From Rhodospirillaceae bacterium (GTDB taxonomy: Bacteria; Pseudomonadota; Alphaproteobacteria; UBA6615): a stretch of DNA of 64,000 nt. The stretch's first letter is position 1. Every line of letters starts with the position of its first letter. Where the stretch lies: NCBI GenBank assembly GCA_018702955.1, contig JABJEK010000009.1, positions 37,011 to 101,010 on the forward strand, written 5' to 3'. The translations under genes were made by a program, and so were the position numbers. Positions 49,898 to 59,663 of the stretch are shown one piece after another. The notes under the pieces were generated by a model. The model searched no databases. It was not told the DNA's origin and saw nothing but the letters and a program-made list of their open reading frames with translations.

Positions 49898-50452
49898 TCA
49901 GACCTGCATGATCTCCTGCTCTTTGGTTTCGAGCAGTGTATCGATGTTGGAGATGTGGCCGTCGGTCATCTGCTGGATGTCGTCGCCCCGCGCACGGTGC
50001 TCATCCTGGGATATCTCGCCGTCCTTTTCGAGTTTCTTGAGGGAATCCATGCCGTCACGCCGAACATTACGAACGGCGATACGCGCCTGTTCGGCATATT
50101 TGGCGGCAACCTTGGTCATTTCCTCGCGCCGTTCCTCGCTAAGCTCGGGGATCGGCACCCGGATCAGATTGCCCTCTGTCTGGGGGTTCAGGCCCAGCTC
50201 GGAATCGATGATCGCCTTTTCCACAGCCTTGATATTGCCGTTGTCCCAGACCTGAACACTCAGCATCCGTGGTTCGGGAACACTGACAGAGGCAACCTGG
50301 TTCATGGGCATCCCAGAGCCGTAGCAATCCACCTGGACATTCTCCAGCAGCGACGTCGAGGCACGGCCCGTTCGCAAACCGCCAAATTCACGCTTGAGCG
50401 CATCTAGAGCACCATCCATGCGGCGCTTGAGGTCATTTTCATCAGCCGACAC
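49898..50452 (-). CDS. frr: Ribosome recycling factor
   Basis: Splits post-termination ribosomes with EF-G. The 184-residue protein has [14 protein letters not shown] at the N-terminus, the [24 protein letters not shown] hinge region and the C-terminal helix with [16 protein letters not shown]. It starts at a GTG that directly follows the pyrH stop codon; the GGGGAGAG in the end of pyrH is its ribosome-binding site. Confidence 0.97.
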   Translation of the reverse strand: MSADENDLKRRMDGALDALKREFGGLRTGRASTSLLENVQVDCYGSGMPMNQVASVSVPEPRMLSVQVWDNGNIKAVEKAIIDSELGLNPQTEGNLIRVPIPELSEERREEMTKVAAKYAEQARIAVRNVRRDGMDSLKKLEKDGEISQDEHRARGDDIQQMTDGHISNIDTLLETKEQEIMQV

Positions 50453-51178
50453 TTAATTCTCTCCCCTGACTATCGTGAAACGGCCCTCGCCATCGAGCAC
50501 GCGCTTCACCTCTCCGGCATTCTGGATCGAAAACACCAAAATCGGAATATTGTTCTCGCGGCACAGCGTGATTGCCGCCGCGTCCATTACCTTCAGATCG
50601 CGCTGGAGCACATCGAAATGGGTCAGACTGTCGAACCGCTCGGCGCTCGGGTCCTTCTCCGGGTCGGCGCTGTAGACGCCGTCGACCTTCGTTCCCTTGA
50701 GCAGGCAGTCGCAATCCATTTCCGACGCACGCAGCGCTGCCGCCGTATCCGTCGTGAAATAGGGATTGCCCGTGCCGGCAGCAAAGATCACCACCCGGCC
50801 CCGCTCCATGTGCCGAACGGCGCGGCGGCGAATATAGGGTTCGCACACGGTCGCCATCGGGATGGCTGAAAGCACGCGGGTGGGCACATCGCATTCTTCA
50901 AGCGCACTCTGCAGCGCCAGGGCGTTCATCACGGTCGCGAGCATGCCCATATAGTCGGCGCTGGCCCGCTCCATGCCCTGGGCGGCCACGGACACACCCC
51001 GGAAGATGTTGCCGCCGCCGACGACCAGGCAGAGCTCGACCCCGGTTTTCTGGACTTCCGCGATGTCATTGGCGATACGGCTGACCATCTTGGGGTCGAG
51101 GCCGAATTCGCCATCCCCCATAAGCACTTCACCTGAAACCTTCAGGAGAACACGCTTGAACTCAGATGTTCCTGCCAT
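50453..51178 (-). CDS. pyrH: UMP kinase
   Basis: Phosphorylates UMP to UDP; feeds CTP synthase (also in this window) and the UDP-sugar pool. The 241-residue amino-acid-kinase-fold protein has [20 protein letters not shown], the [12 protein letters not shown] nucleotide loop and [19 protein letters not shown]. It lies 32 bases after tsf. Confidence 0.97.
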   Translation of the reverse strand: MAGTSEFKRVLLKVSGEVLMGDGEFGLDPKMVSRIANDIAEVQKTGVELCLVVGGGNIFRGVSVAAQGMERASADYMGMLATVMNALALQSALEECDVPTRVLSAIPMATVCEPYIRRRAVRHMERGRVVIFAAGTGNPYFTTDTAAALRASEMDCDCLLKGTKVDGVYSADPEKDPSAERFDSLTHFDVLQRDLKVMDAAAITLCRENNIPILVFSIQNAGEVKRVLDGEGRFTIVRGEN

Positions 51179-51210
51179 CGGACAACCGTTCCGTTCGGCC
51201 GGTTCGCGAA

Positions 51211-52131
51211 CTAGTTGGCGAGCTTCGCCACTTCGTCGGCGAAATCGTCTTCCCGGCGTTCAATACCCTCGCCCAACGTGAAGCGCACAAACCCGGCCAG
51301 TGCGACCGGCGCGCCGATCTCCTTTGCCGCCGCCTCGACAACTTTCGAAACCTTGGTTTCGCCGTCGATCACGAATGTCTGCTCGTTGAGCACGACTTCT
51401 TCGTAGAACTTGCGCAGGCGCCCTTCCACCATTTTCTCGACGATCTCTTCCGGTTTTCCGGAAGCACGCGCCTGTTCGGCCAGCACTTCACGCTCGCGAT
51501 CGAGCGCGCTGGCATCAACGGACGCGATATCGAGGAACTGCGGCTGTGCTGCGGCCACATGCATCGCCAGCTGACGGCCAAGCTCATCAAGCTTGGCGGC
51601 ATCACCGGTGGATTCGAGTGCCACGAGGACACCGATCTTGCCAAGCCCCGGTGCCACCTGGTTGTGGACGTAGCCCGAGACAACACCCGCACCGACCGAA
51701 AGGCTGGTTGCCCGGCGGAAACCGATGTTCTCACCGATCGTGCCGACCAGTTCGACGACCGTCTCATCGACAGATTTGCCGCCATCGATCACCGCGGCCT
51801 TGAGTGCTGCTTCATCATTCCCATGAACCAGCGCCAACGCGGTCACCTTGGTGACAAAGCCCTGGAAAATTTCGTTGCGGGCGACGAAATCGGTCTCCGA
51901 ATTCACCTCGGCCAGGGCACCCGTCGTGCCATCAACCGCCATGCCGACGAGACCTTCCGCAGCGGCCCGACCCGCCTTCTTTTCAGCGGCAGATAGTCCC
52001 TTTTTACGCAACCAATCGATCGCGCCTTCCATGTCACCATCGTTCTCGGTCAATGCGGTTTTGCAATCCATCATGCCCGCGCCCGACTTCTCGCGCAGTT
52101 CCTTGACGGCAGCAGCCGTGATTTCAGCCAT
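51211..52131 (-). CDS. tsf: Elongation factor Ts
   Basis: Nucleotide exchange factor of EF-Tu. The 306-residue protein begins [20 protein letters not shown] and has the EF-Tu-contacting TDFVARN and the two coiled dimerisation-like regions. It follows rpsB after a 58-base AT-rich gap that holds a direct repeat. Confidence 0.97.
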   Translation of the reverse strand: MAEITAAAVKELREKSGAGMMDCKTALTENDGDMEGAIDWLRKKGLSAAEKKAGRAAAEGLVGMAVDGTTGALAEVNSETDFVARNEIFQGFVTKVTALALVHGNDEAALKAAVIDGGKSVDETVVELVGTIGENIGFRRATSLSVGAGVVSGYVHNQVAPGLGKIGVLVALESTGDAAKLDELGRQLAMHVAAAQPQFLDIASVDASALDREREVLAEQARASGKPEEIVEKMVEGRLRKFYEEVVLNEQTFVIDGETKVSKVVEAAAKEIGAPVALAGFVRFTLGEGIERREDDFADEVAKLAN

Positions 52132-52159
52132 GCTGATTCTCCACTCGAATATAGTGTTC

Positions 52160-52184
52160 TAACTAATTAATATAACTAATTAAT
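52160..52184. repeat. 12-bp direct repeat between rpsB and tsf
   Basis: TAACTAATTAAT occurs twice, separated by one base. It is very AT-rich and lies in the 58-base gap between rpsB and tsf. It may be a promoter-like patch or a leader element for tsf. A transcription start here would explain uncoupled tsf expression. Confidence 0.5.
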
Positions 52185-52189
52185 CAGCC

Positions 52190-53074
52190 TTATGACGCTG
52201 GCTCTGCCGGCGCCTCGGTTGCCGCAACAGGGGCCGCCTCTGCAGCCGCAACGGCAGGTTCAGCAACGGCAGGTTCCGCAACGGCAGGCTCGGCAGCGGC
52301 AGGTTCAGCAGCCGGTGCTTCGGCAATCGCCGCCTCAGCCGGCGGCGCCTCGGCCTCACCAATATCGATACCGGCAGCAGCCATATCCTGCTGCAGACCG
52401 TCGATCACCGCACCGGCGAACAGGTCGCAGTACAGCTGGATGGCGCGCATCGCATCGTCATTGCCCGGAATGGGCATATCGATGTCGGCCGGATCGGAGT
52501 TGGTATCGACGACCCCGACCACGGGAATACCAAGCTTCTTGGCTTCCTTGATCGCGAGTTCTTCCTTGTTCGTGTCGATGACGACGACCAGGTCCGGGCG
52601 ACCGCCCATTTCCTTGATGCCGCCGAGCGCCATCTCCAGCTTGTCGCGCTTGCGCGTCAGTTGCAGGGTTTCTTTCTTGGTCAGGCCAAGGGCAGACTCA
52701 CCCGAAAGCTGCTCTTCGAGCTCGCGAAGGGTCTTGATGGACTGGGATATCGTCGTCCAGTTGGTGAGCATGCCACCCAACCAACGCTGATTGACGTAAT
52801 ACTGGCCACATTTGCGTGCCGATTCAGCGACGATCTCGCTGGCCGCACGCTTGGTGCCGACGAACAGCACCCGGCCGCCCTCGGACGCCACGCTGCGCGC
52901 CGCGTTCAGCGCCGCATAGAGCATCGGCACCGACTGCTGCAGATCGATGATGTGGATTCCGTTACGGACGCCGAAAATGAACGGCTCCATCTTCGGGTTC
53001 CAGCGTCGGGTATTGTGACCAAAGTGAACGCCAGCTTCCAGCAGCTGGCGCATCGTGAATGTTGGGACCGCCAT
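52190..53074 (-). CDS. rpsB: 30S ribosomal protein S2 with Ala-Pro-Glu tail
   Basis: The 294-residue protein matches S2 over residues 1-235: [33 protein letters not shown] [14 protein letters not shown] and [19 protein letters not shown]. The last 50 or so residues are a low-complexity tail of AEPAV-type repeats, coded by a 15-bp DNA repeat (52248-52307). Tails like this are seen in other alphaproteobacterial S2 proteins, with no known role. It heads the long rpsB-to-lpxB run. Confidence 0.96.
   Translation of the reverse strand: MAVPTFTMRQLLEAGVHFGHNTRRWNPKMEPFIFGVRNGIHIIDLQQSVPMLYAALNAARSVASEGGRVLFVGTKRAASEIVAESARKCGQYYVNQRWLGGMLTNWTTISQSIKTLRELEEQLSGESALGLTKKETLQLTRKRDKLEMALGGIKEMGGRPDLVVVIDTNKEELAIKEAKKLGIPVVGVVDTNSDPADIDMPIPGNDDAMRAIQLYCDLFAGAVIDGLQQDMAAAGIDIGEAEAPPAEAAIAEAPAAEPAAAEPAVAEPAVAEPAVAAAEAAPVAATEAPAEPAS
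52248..52307 (-). repeat. Four 15-bp tandem repeats in the rpsB tail
   Basis: Four units with the plus-strand form GCAACGGCAGGTTCA and few substitutions start at 52248, 52263, 52278 and 52293. They encode EPAVA-like pentapeptides in the S2 tail. Fifteen bases keep the frame, so copy number can change without harming the ribosomal core. Confidence 0.8.
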
Positions 53075-53200
53075 GGTCTCCTCCTTTACCGGTTGTGCCT
53101 CCGCAGACTGCCGCCCCGAGGGGCACCGGATCGACGAGCGGGGATGTCTGTCCGCCTGCCGCAGGTCTGCGTGTGGAATATGTCCCGCACATGCGAGATC
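53075..53200 (-). promoter_or_regulatory. Long structured leader of rpsB
   Basis: If the promoter at 53207-53235 is right, the rpsB message starts near 53200 and has about 125 untranslated bases. The leader includes a GC hairpin (53113-53124, GCCC/GGGC) and ends with AGGAGGAG a few bases before the ATG. S2 represses its own operon through the leader in E. coli; a similar control here is inferred. Confidence 0.4.
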
Positions 53201-53206
53201 GCGGGG

Positions 53207-53235
53207 GTGATACCCCCATGACGGCCCGATGACAA
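53207..53235 (-). promoter_or_regulatory. Sigma-70-like promoter for rpsB
   Basis: On the minus strand TTGTCA (53235-53230) and TATCAC (53212-53207) are separated by exactly 17 bases, five and four of six matches. Confidence 0.55.
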
Positions 53236-53278
53236 GGCCTTATTGGCTGTTTCGCCCGGAATAGGCCTGCATTCGGAC

Positions 53279-53620
53279 CTAAGACTTCTTGTATTCGATC
53301 TCCAGGGCGATCAGCGGGCTCTCGCTGACGACGGTCACGTTGTGCTCGAACCCGTCGCCGACATCGTAAAATGTCGCGGCACCCTTCTTCGACGCCATCG
53401 CACCCGGCGCATCGCCGCCGCCGCGCTCGATCTTCACTTCGCTGTCGCCGAAATGATAGCCGACATAGTCGAGATCATGGCTGTGCCAGCCCGAACTCTG
53501 GCCTTTTTCGATATGGTGAAAGGTAATCCGGGTGGTCTCGTTGTCGATCAGCACCTCGTAGTGGCCCTGCTTGTCCGCCGGCACCTTCGCACGGGTCTTT
53601 TCCTCAAGTTTTTCAGACAT
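53279..53620 (-). CDS. Small cupin protein, second of a tandem pair
   Basis: A 113-residue single-domain cupin. The metal motif is SGWHSHDLDYVGYHF (His-X-His, then Asp where many cupins have Glu), and the second motif is VGDGFEHNVTVV. It shares the layout KLxEKT, H(Y/F)E(V/T)L(I/V)D(N/D), GWHxHDxDY and a LEIEYK end with the gene directly upstream, so the two arose by tandem duplication. BauB-like small cupins are the closest group I recognise; function is unknown. Confidence 0.8.
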   Translation of the reverse strand: MSEKLEEKTRAKVPADKQGHYEVLIDNETTRITFHHIEKGQSSGWHSHDLDYVGYHFGDSEVKIERGGGDAPGAMASKKGAATFYDVGDGFEHNVTVVSESPLIALEIEYKKS

Positions 53621-53639
53621 GCGGGGCCCCTCCTAAGGC

Positions 53640-53969
53640 TTAGTATTTGTATTCGATCTCCAGCACCCGGATATCGACGTCGCCGACATTCGTGGCGTTG
53701 TGTTCGACCGGCGCCTTGATCATCACGGCCTTGCCCGGAACATAGTCGACATCGCGCTGGCTGCCGTCGGCATGATCGAGATGCAGTCGGCCCTCCGATT
53801 GCTGGATCGTCAGATAATCAAAATCATGCAGATGCCAGCCGGTTTGTTGCCCCGGCTTGATGTGCCAAAGGGTCACCCGGGTCTTCTCGTCGTCGACCAG
53901 CGTCTCGAAATGCCCGACCTCGCGATCGGCGGCCTCGTTGGCGGTTTTTTCCATCAGTTTCGTGGACAT
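53640..53969 (-). CDS. Small cupin protein, first of a tandem pair
   Basis: A 109-residue cupin paralogous to the next gene (20 bases downstream). It has TGWHLHDFDYLTIQQSEG and IKAPVEHNATNVGD as its two cupin motifs, and also ends LEIEYK. Its middle section (LDHADGSQRDVDYVPG) differs more than the metal-site motifs, so substrates may differ. The pair lies between rpsB and dnaE with no obvious tie to either. Confidence 0.8.
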   Translation of the reverse strand: MSTKLMEKTANEAADREVGHFETLVDDEKTRVTLWHIKPGQQTGWHLHDFDYLTIQQSEGRLHLDHADGSQRDVDYVPGKAVMIKAPVEHNATNVGDVDIRVLEIEYKY

Positions 53970-54047
53970 GCTCTTTCTCCTGCGTTCTTCAAATAAACTT
54001 ACATACGAAATCCGGGGGGCGTAAAGCGCGGACAGTCACCAGAAAGT

Positions 54048-57000
54048 CTAGATTTCCTGTACGTCCACGACGCCGGGAATGGCACGCATGGCACGGTGTA
54101 GTTCGGGCGTACACAGATAGCCGCCGTCGAGGCGCACAATCACGTCCTGCTCACCGTCGGGAATGACGAGCCGTATGCGCCCGTTGCCACGCTTGCCCTC
54201 ACCCGGGCGCGCCTCGCGATCGATCAGTGTTTTGAGCGACCCTATCGGCGTTTCGCCCTCAACCCATATCTTGATCGCGACCGGCGCGCTGGCCGCTGCG
54301 GACTCCAGTTCGCGCACACTTTGCCCGGTCAGGCGAAGCTGGCCTTCCTCGATCCGCGCTGCCGTCTGCACCAGCACGGGTTTGCCGCTTTCCAGCAATT
54401 CGCGCGACGCGGCCAGAACTTCGGCGAACATGGTGATCTCGAACGTGCCCGCAGCATCGGACAATTGCACAAACGCATACCGGCTGCCGCGCTGGGACGT
54501 GCGTTGCTGAACCGCGATAACCGAACCAGCAAGCACCACGTTGGCCGCCCCGCCTTGGCGCTCGATGGTCTGTTCAAGTTCGGCGCTGCCGACCACGCCC
54601 AGGCGATCGAGCAAGGTCCCGTAATCGTCCAGCGGATGGGCCGACATGTAAAAACCAACGGCATCGAGTTCGCGTTGCAATCTGTCCGCCTGAGGCCAGT
54701 CAGCGCGGTCCGTCGGCTCGGGTGCGGGCAGCCCGCCGTCTTCGCCGACATCACCCAGCAGGCTGAACTGGCCGCTTTCACGCTCGCGCTGGATGGCCTG
54801 CGCATGCCCCAGAATCTGGTCGATCGAGTCAAATGTCCGCGCGCGGTTGCCATCGAGGCTATCGAATGCGCCCGCCTGGACCAGATGTTCAAGCTGGCGA
54901 CGGTTCATGACATGGGCATCGAGCCGACTCACCACCTCATATGGGCTGTCGAAAGGGCCTTGCGCATCACGCTCTTGCACGAGGTCGCGCATCGCGCCCT
55001 GGCCCACGCCCTTGATGGCGGACAGCGCATAGTGAATCCCGCCAATCGCGACCACTTCCTCATCATCGGACGCTTTTTTCATCACTTCTTCAGGGGTGGG
55101 CGCATCGGCGTTGATGTGCGCGACGGTGAAATCGACGCCCGAGCGGTTCACGTCCGGCGGCAGCAGGTCGATGTGATGGCGCGCCAGTTCCTGCTTGTAG
55201 ATCGCCAGCTTATCCGTGTTGCCCATATCCAGGGTCATCGACGCGGCGAAGAACTCTACCGGGTAATTGGCCTTCAGATAGGCCGTTTGATAGGCGATCA
55301 GGGCATAGGCCGCCGCATGGGCCTTGTTGAAGCCGTAACCGGCGAACTTGGCGATGGTCTCGAAGATGCGGGTGGACGTTGCCTCATCGACCCCGCGGTC
55401 CTTCGCGCCGGCAACGAATGTCTCCTGCTGGGCATCCATCTCGGACTGGATCTTCTTGCCCATGGCGCGGCGCAACAGATCGGCCCCACCCAGCGTATAA
55501 CCCGCCAGTTCCTGAGCCATCTGCATCACCTGCTCCTGATAGATCGGGATGCCGTAGGTCTCTTTCAGGCAGCTCTCCAGATCGTCATGCAGGTAGTCGA
55601 CCTCTTCATTGCCGTGTTTTCGCGCGATATAGCTCGGGATGTTGTCCATCGGGCCTGGCCGGTAGAGCGCGACAACGGCGATGATGTCCTCAAACCGGTC
55701 GGGGCCCAGCTTGCGGAGCACATCGCGAACACCGGAAGATTCACACTGGAACACGCCCGTCGTGTCGCCGCGTGCCAGCATCTTGAATGTCCGCTCGTCG
55801 TCCAGCGGCAGGGTCTCGAGTTCGATCTCGATATCCCGGTCGGCCAGCAATTCGACCGCCTTCTGCAACACATCGAGGGTTTTCAGGCCCAGGAAATCAA
55901 ACTTCACGAGGCCCGCCGCCTCGACATATTTCATGCTGAACTGGGTCGACAGGGTCGCTGCACGCGGATCACGGAACAGCGGAATGATGTCCGACAACGG
56001 CCGGTCGCCGATCACGACACCCGCGGCATGGGTCGAGGAGTTGCGGTAAAGCCCCTCGAGCTTGAGCGCGAGGTCGAGTAGATGCGCCACCGCCTCGTCT
56101 TCATCGCGCAACGCCTGCAACGCGGCCTCGCCGTCGATGGCCTCTTGCAGGGTCATCGGGTTGGCCGGGTTGTTCGGCACCATTTTGGCGATCCGGTCCA
56201 CCTGCCCGTAGGGCATCTCCAGGACGCGGCCCACATCGCGCACCACCGCGCGCGCCTGCAACTTGCCGAAGGTGATGATCTGGGCCACCCGGTCATGGCC
56301 GAACTTCTGCTGCACGTAGTGAATGACCTCGTCCCGCCGTTCCTGGCAGAAATCGATATCGAAATCAGGCATCGACACGCGTTCCGGGTTCAGGAAGCGC
56401 TCGAAGAACAGGCCGAAACGCAACGGGTCGAGATCGGTGATCGTCAGCGCCCAGGCCACCGCCGACCCGGCACCCGAACCACGACCCGGGCCGACCGCCA
56501 CGCCGTTCGCCTTGGACCATTTGATGAAGTCCGAAACGATCAGGAAGTAACCCGGATATCCCATGTTAACAATGGTTTCGAGCTCAAACCTCAACCGCTC
56601 CCGATAGGGTGTTGCGGCCTCTTCACGGGCAGCAGCGTCCATATCGTCGGAAAACACATGGGCGACGAGACGCGCTTCGAGACCCGCCTCTGCCTCGGTC
56701 CGCAACTCCTGCTCTTCCGTGCGCCCGCCCTCGGTCGGATAAGGTGGCAGCATCGGTGCGGTCTCGGTCGGCATAAACGCGCAACGCCGTGCCACCACGA
56801 GAGTGTTTTCGATGGCTTCGGGCAGATCGGCAAAAAGCGCCCGCATTTCAGCCGCGGACTTGAAGCGATGTTCGGACGTCACCCGCCGCCGTTCCGACTG
56901 GGACACATAGGCGCTCTGGGAGATGCACAGCAGCGCGTCATGGGCCTCATACATGCCCTCGTCCGCGAAGAACGCCTCATTGGTGGCGAGGAGCGGGATA

Positions 57001-57611
57001 TCATGCTCATAGGCCAGATCGATGAAGGTCGGCTCCAGACGATCTTCGATCTCAAGGCCGTGGCGCTGTAACTCCATATACAAACGGCCGGGAAAAAGCG
57101 TCTTGAGTTGCACAACAGCCGCCTTCGCGGCGTCCATCTGGCCTTCGGCGATCAGGCGCCCCACGAGGCCCGCCACCCCGCCCGTCAGCGCAATCAGCCC
57201 CTCGGTCGCACCCTCCAGCTCGTCCAAGGTGACGACCGGGTTCCGGTCATCGGCCATCTCGACATAGGACCGGCTGACGATGCGCAGCAAATTGCCGTAG
57301 CCCGCCTCGGACTGGGCCAGGAGCACGATCTGATCGTCTGCCGGGGGGCGCGCATTGCCGCGAAAGCCATTGCGGGATTCATCCGGTTCCGACGCGAGCG
57401 CGAACTGACAGCCAACGATCGGCTGAATTCCGGCCTTCGCCGCGGCCATCGAGAATTCCAGCGCGCCGAACAGATTGCTCGTGTCGGTGATCGCCACCGC
57501 GGGCATCTCCCGATCACGGCACAGTTCCACCAATTGCGGAACGCGCAAGGCACCTTCGGCCAGTGAATAGGCAGAATGCACGCGAAGATGGACGAAATCG
57601 GCATGTGTCAT
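54048..57611 (-). CDS. dnaE: DNA polymerase III alpha subunit
   Basis: The replicative polymerase, 1187 residues. A PHP domain begins FVHLRVHSAYSLAEGALRVP; the usual first metal motif is changed (HSAYS), as in DnaE1 proteins whose PHP has lost activity. The polymerase core has GPGRGSGAGSAVAWALTITD and the catalytic acidic motif PDFDIDFCQERRDEVI (about 415). Finger and thumb regions (YQEQVMQMAQELAGY, GYGFNKAHAAAYALIAYQTA) and a C-terminal OB fold (about 1000-1080) follow. No 3'-5' exonuclease is fused. Confidence 0.97.
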   Translation of the reverse strand: MTHADFVHLRVHSAYSLAEGALRVPQLVELCRDREMPAVAITDTSNLFGALEFSMAAAKAGIQPIVGCQFALASEPDESRNGFRGNARPPADDQIVLLAQSEAGYGNLLRIVSRSYVEMADDRNPVVTLDELEGATEGLIALTGGVAGLVGRLIAEGQMDAAKAAVVQLKTLFPGRLYMELQRHGLEIEDRLEPTFIDLAYEHDIPLLATNEAFFADEGMYEAHDALLCISQSAYVSQSERRRVTSEHRFKSAAEMRALFADLPEAIENTLVVARRCAFMPTETAPMLPPYPTEGGRTEEQELRTEAEAGLEARLVAHVFSDDMDAAAREEAATPYRERLRFELETIVNMGYPGYFLIVSDFIKWSKANGVAVGPGRGSGAGSAVAWALTITDLDPLRFGLFFERFLNPERVSMPDFDIDFCQERRDEVIHYVQQKFGHDRVAQIITFGKLQARAVVRDVGRVLEMPYGQVDRIAKMVPNNPANPMTLQEAIDGEAALQALRDEDEAVAHLLDLALKLEGLYRNSSTHAAGVVIGDRPLSDIIPLFRDPRAATLSTQFSMKYVEAAGLVKFDFLGLKTLDVLQKAVELLADRDIEIELETLPLDDERTFKMLARGDTTGVFQCESSGVRDVLRKLGPDRFEDIIAVVALYRPGPMDNIPSYIARKHGNEEVDYLHDDLESCLKETYGIPIYQEQVMQMAQELAGYTLGGADLLRRAMGKKIQSEMDAQQETFVAGAKDRGVDEATSTRIFETIAKFAGYGFNKAHAAAYALIAYQTAYLKANYPVEFFAASMTLDMGNTDKLAIYKQELARHHIDLLPPDVNRSGVDFTVAHINADAPTPEEVMKKASDDEEVVAIGGIHYALSAIKGVGQGAMRDLVQERDAQGPFDSPYEVVSRLDAHVMNRRQLEHLVQAGAFDSLDGNRARTFDSIDQILGHAQAIQRERESGQFSLLGDVGEDGGLPAPEPTDRADWPQADRLQRELDAVGFYMSAHPLDDYGTLLDRLGVVGSAELEQTIERQGGAANVVLAGSVIAVQQRTSQRGSRYAFVQLSDAAGTFEITMFAEVLAASRELLESGKPVLVQTAARIEEGQLRLTGQSVRELESAAASAPVAIKIWVEGETPIGSLKTLIDREARPGEGKRGNGRIRLVIPDGEQDVIVRLDGGYLCTPELHRAMRAIPGVVDVQEI

Positions 57612-57679
57612 GATCTGCCGACACTAGCGCGATTCGAGGCGCGCACTGCCCCTCCAATCACGTGCAATCCGGGGACAAC

Positions 57680-58360
57680 TCAGGCCGGCTCGACCCGTCC
57701 GTCGCGCAGCTGGAGTGTGCGGTCCATTTTTGCCGCCAAATCCAGATTATGGGTCGCGATCAGGGCGGCCAATTGGGCGCCCCGGACCAGCTTGAGCATC
57801 TGGTCGAACACGCCACCCGCGGTCTCGGGATCGAGGTTCCCGGTCGGCTCGTCGGCCAACAGGATCGCCGGGGCGTTCGCCACGCTGCGGGCGATCGCGA
57901 TCCGCTGCTGTTCCCCGCCGCTGAGCTGTCCCGGCCGGTGGGTCGCACGGTCACCGAGGCCCATCATGTCAAGTAGCTCATTGGCACGCGAGCGCGCCTC
58001 GGCGCGGCTGGTGCCCGCGATCATCTGCGGCAGCATGATGTTTTCCTGGGCCGAGAATTCCGGCAGCAGATGATGGAATTGATAGACAAATCCCAGTGTG
58101 CCACGCCGCAGCCGGGTGCGATCTGCTTCCCGCAAGGCTGAACAGGCTTCATCACCGACGATCACCTCACCGGCGTCGGGCCGCTCCAGCAGGCCCGCGA
58201 TGTGCAAAAGCGTCGATTTGCCGGCCCCGGAAGGTCCCACAAGTGCGACGATCTCGCCCGGCACCAGCGACATCTGGACATCGCGCAGAACCTCGATATC
58301 CCGCCCGCCCTGATGGAAAGTGCGGCTGACACCGCGTAGTTCGAGGGCCGCATCACTCAT
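57680..58360 (-). CDS. lolD: Lipoprotein release ABC transporter ATPase LolD
   Basis: Drives release of outer-membrane lipoproteins to LolA. The 226-residue ATPase has Walker [13 protein letters not shown], signature [14 protein letters not shown], and Walker [14 protein letters not shown]. The start overlaps the permease stop by eight bases (ATGAGTGA), so the two are coupled. Confidence 0.95.
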   Translation of the reverse strand: MSDAALELRGVSRTFHQGGRDIEVLRDVQMSLVPGEIVALVGPSGAGKSTLLHIAGLLERPDAGEVIVGDEACSALREADRTRLRRGTLGFVYQFHHLLPEFSAQENIMLPQMIAGTSRAEARSRANELLDMMGLGDRATHRPGQLSGGEQQRIAIARSVANAPAILLADEPTGNLDPETAGGVFDQMLKLVRGAQLAALIATHNLDLAAKMDRTLQLRDGRVEPA

Positions 58361-59597
58361 TGCGCAGCGCCTCCACCGGATCGAGCCGCGAGGCGCGCCA
58401 ACTGGGATACAGTGTCGCCAGGATCGACAGTCCCAGCGCCATCGAGATGACCATGATCACCTCGCCCGGATCGACCTCTGCGGGAAGCTGGCTCAGGAAG
58501 TAAATTTCTGCGGCGAACAGTTCCGTTCCCGTCAGGGCCTCCAGCCAGCGCCGGATCACCTCGATATTCTCCGAGAAGACCAACCCCAGAATGGCGCCGG
58601 CGACCGTGCCGACCACCCCGATGCTGGTGCCGACGATGAAGAACACCCGCATCACCATGCCCCGCGATGCCCCCACGGTGCGCAGGATCGCGATCGCCGC
58701 CCCCTTGTCCTTCACCAGCATGATCAGGCTGGAGATGATGTTGAACGCCGCCACCACGATGATGAGCGTCAGGATCAGGAACATGACGTTGCGTTCGACC
58801 TGCAAGGCATTGAAAAAGCTGCTGTTTGCCTGCTGCCAGTCGAACAACCGATAACCGGGGCCCACGACCCCCGCAATGTCAAAGCGCTGCCGCAGGAACG
58901 CGTCGGGGTCTTCGACGAAGACTTCGAGTTGATTGACCGTATCGCCGAGCCTGAAATATTGCTGTGCGGCCTCGAGCGGCATGAAGATGAACGTGCTGTC
59001 GAATTCGAACATGCCCACTTCGAATGTCGCGACCACCCGATAGGCCTGCATGCGCGGGACCGTACCAAACGCCGTCACCGTGCCGCGCGGCGAGACGAGC
59101 GTGACCTTGTCTCCGACACGAACCCCAAGTGTGCGCGCCAGGCGCGAGCCCATCACCACCCCGTCGCCGGCACCAAACTGGCTGAGCGAGCCCAAACGAA
59201 TGTTGCCCGCAATCGATGGCCGGGCGGCCAACGCCTCCGGCGTCAGGCCACGCACCAGCGCACCGGCCGAGCGACCGCCGTTGGTCGCGAGAATCTGACC
59301 CTCGACCAGCGGGGTGACCGACACGACACCGTCGACCATCCGCACCCGCTCGGCGAGCGGGTCATAGTCGGACAGAGGACCCGATGAGCTGACGACGGCA
59401 ATATGACCGTTAAGGCCCAGGATGCGGTCGAGCAACTCTCCGCGAAATCCGTTCATCACCGACAACACGATGATCAGGGTCGCAACCCCGAGCGCGATGC
59501 CCATCAGCGAGAACCCGGCGATGACCGAGATAAAACCCTCGGCGCGTCGGGCCCGCATGTATCGCAGAGCGATCATCCATTCGACGGGTGAAAACAT
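58353..59597 (-). CDS. lolC: Lipoprotein release ABC transporter permease LolC/LolE
   Basis: A 414-residue membrane subunit with four helices: one N-terminal (about 25-50) and three C-terminal (about 270-400), around a large periplasmic domain. The N-terminus [20 protein letters not shown] and the C-terminal [18 protein letters not shown] are typical. Alphaproteobacteria often have one LolC/E-type protein (LolF) acting as a homodimer; only one permease gene is here, in line with that. Confidence 0.92.
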   Translation of the reverse strand: MFSPVEWMIALRYMRARRAEGFISVIAGFSLMGIALGVATLIIVLSVMNGFRGELLDRILGLNGHIAVVSSSGPLSDYDPLAERVRMVDGVVSVTPLVEGQILATNGGRSAGALVRGLTPEALAARPSIAGNIRLGSLSQFGAGDGVVMGSRLARTLGVRVGDKVTLVSPRGTVTAFGTVPRMQAYRVVATFEVGMFEFDSTFIFMPLEAAQQYFRLGDTVNQLEVFVEDPDAFLRQRFDIAGVVGPGYRLFDWQQANSSFFNALQVERNVMFLILTLIIVVAAFNIISSLIMLVKDKGAAIAILRTVGASRGMVMRVFFIVGTSIGVVGTVAGAILGLVFSENIEVIRRWLEALTGTELFAAEIYFLSQLPAEVDPGEVIMVISMALGLSILATLYPSWRASRLDPVEALRNE

Positions 59598-59663
59598 TGC
59601 GCTTATCGCCTTTTGGGAGTGGCGGCGTGAGAACGACGAGGCTGCCGCTCGATTGTGGCCACC

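Noticed and set aside
54321..56081. Open frame of 586 codons on the plus strand inside dnaE
   Set aside because: Antisense to the polymerase core of dnaE; the product is His/Arg/Gln-rich with no domain.
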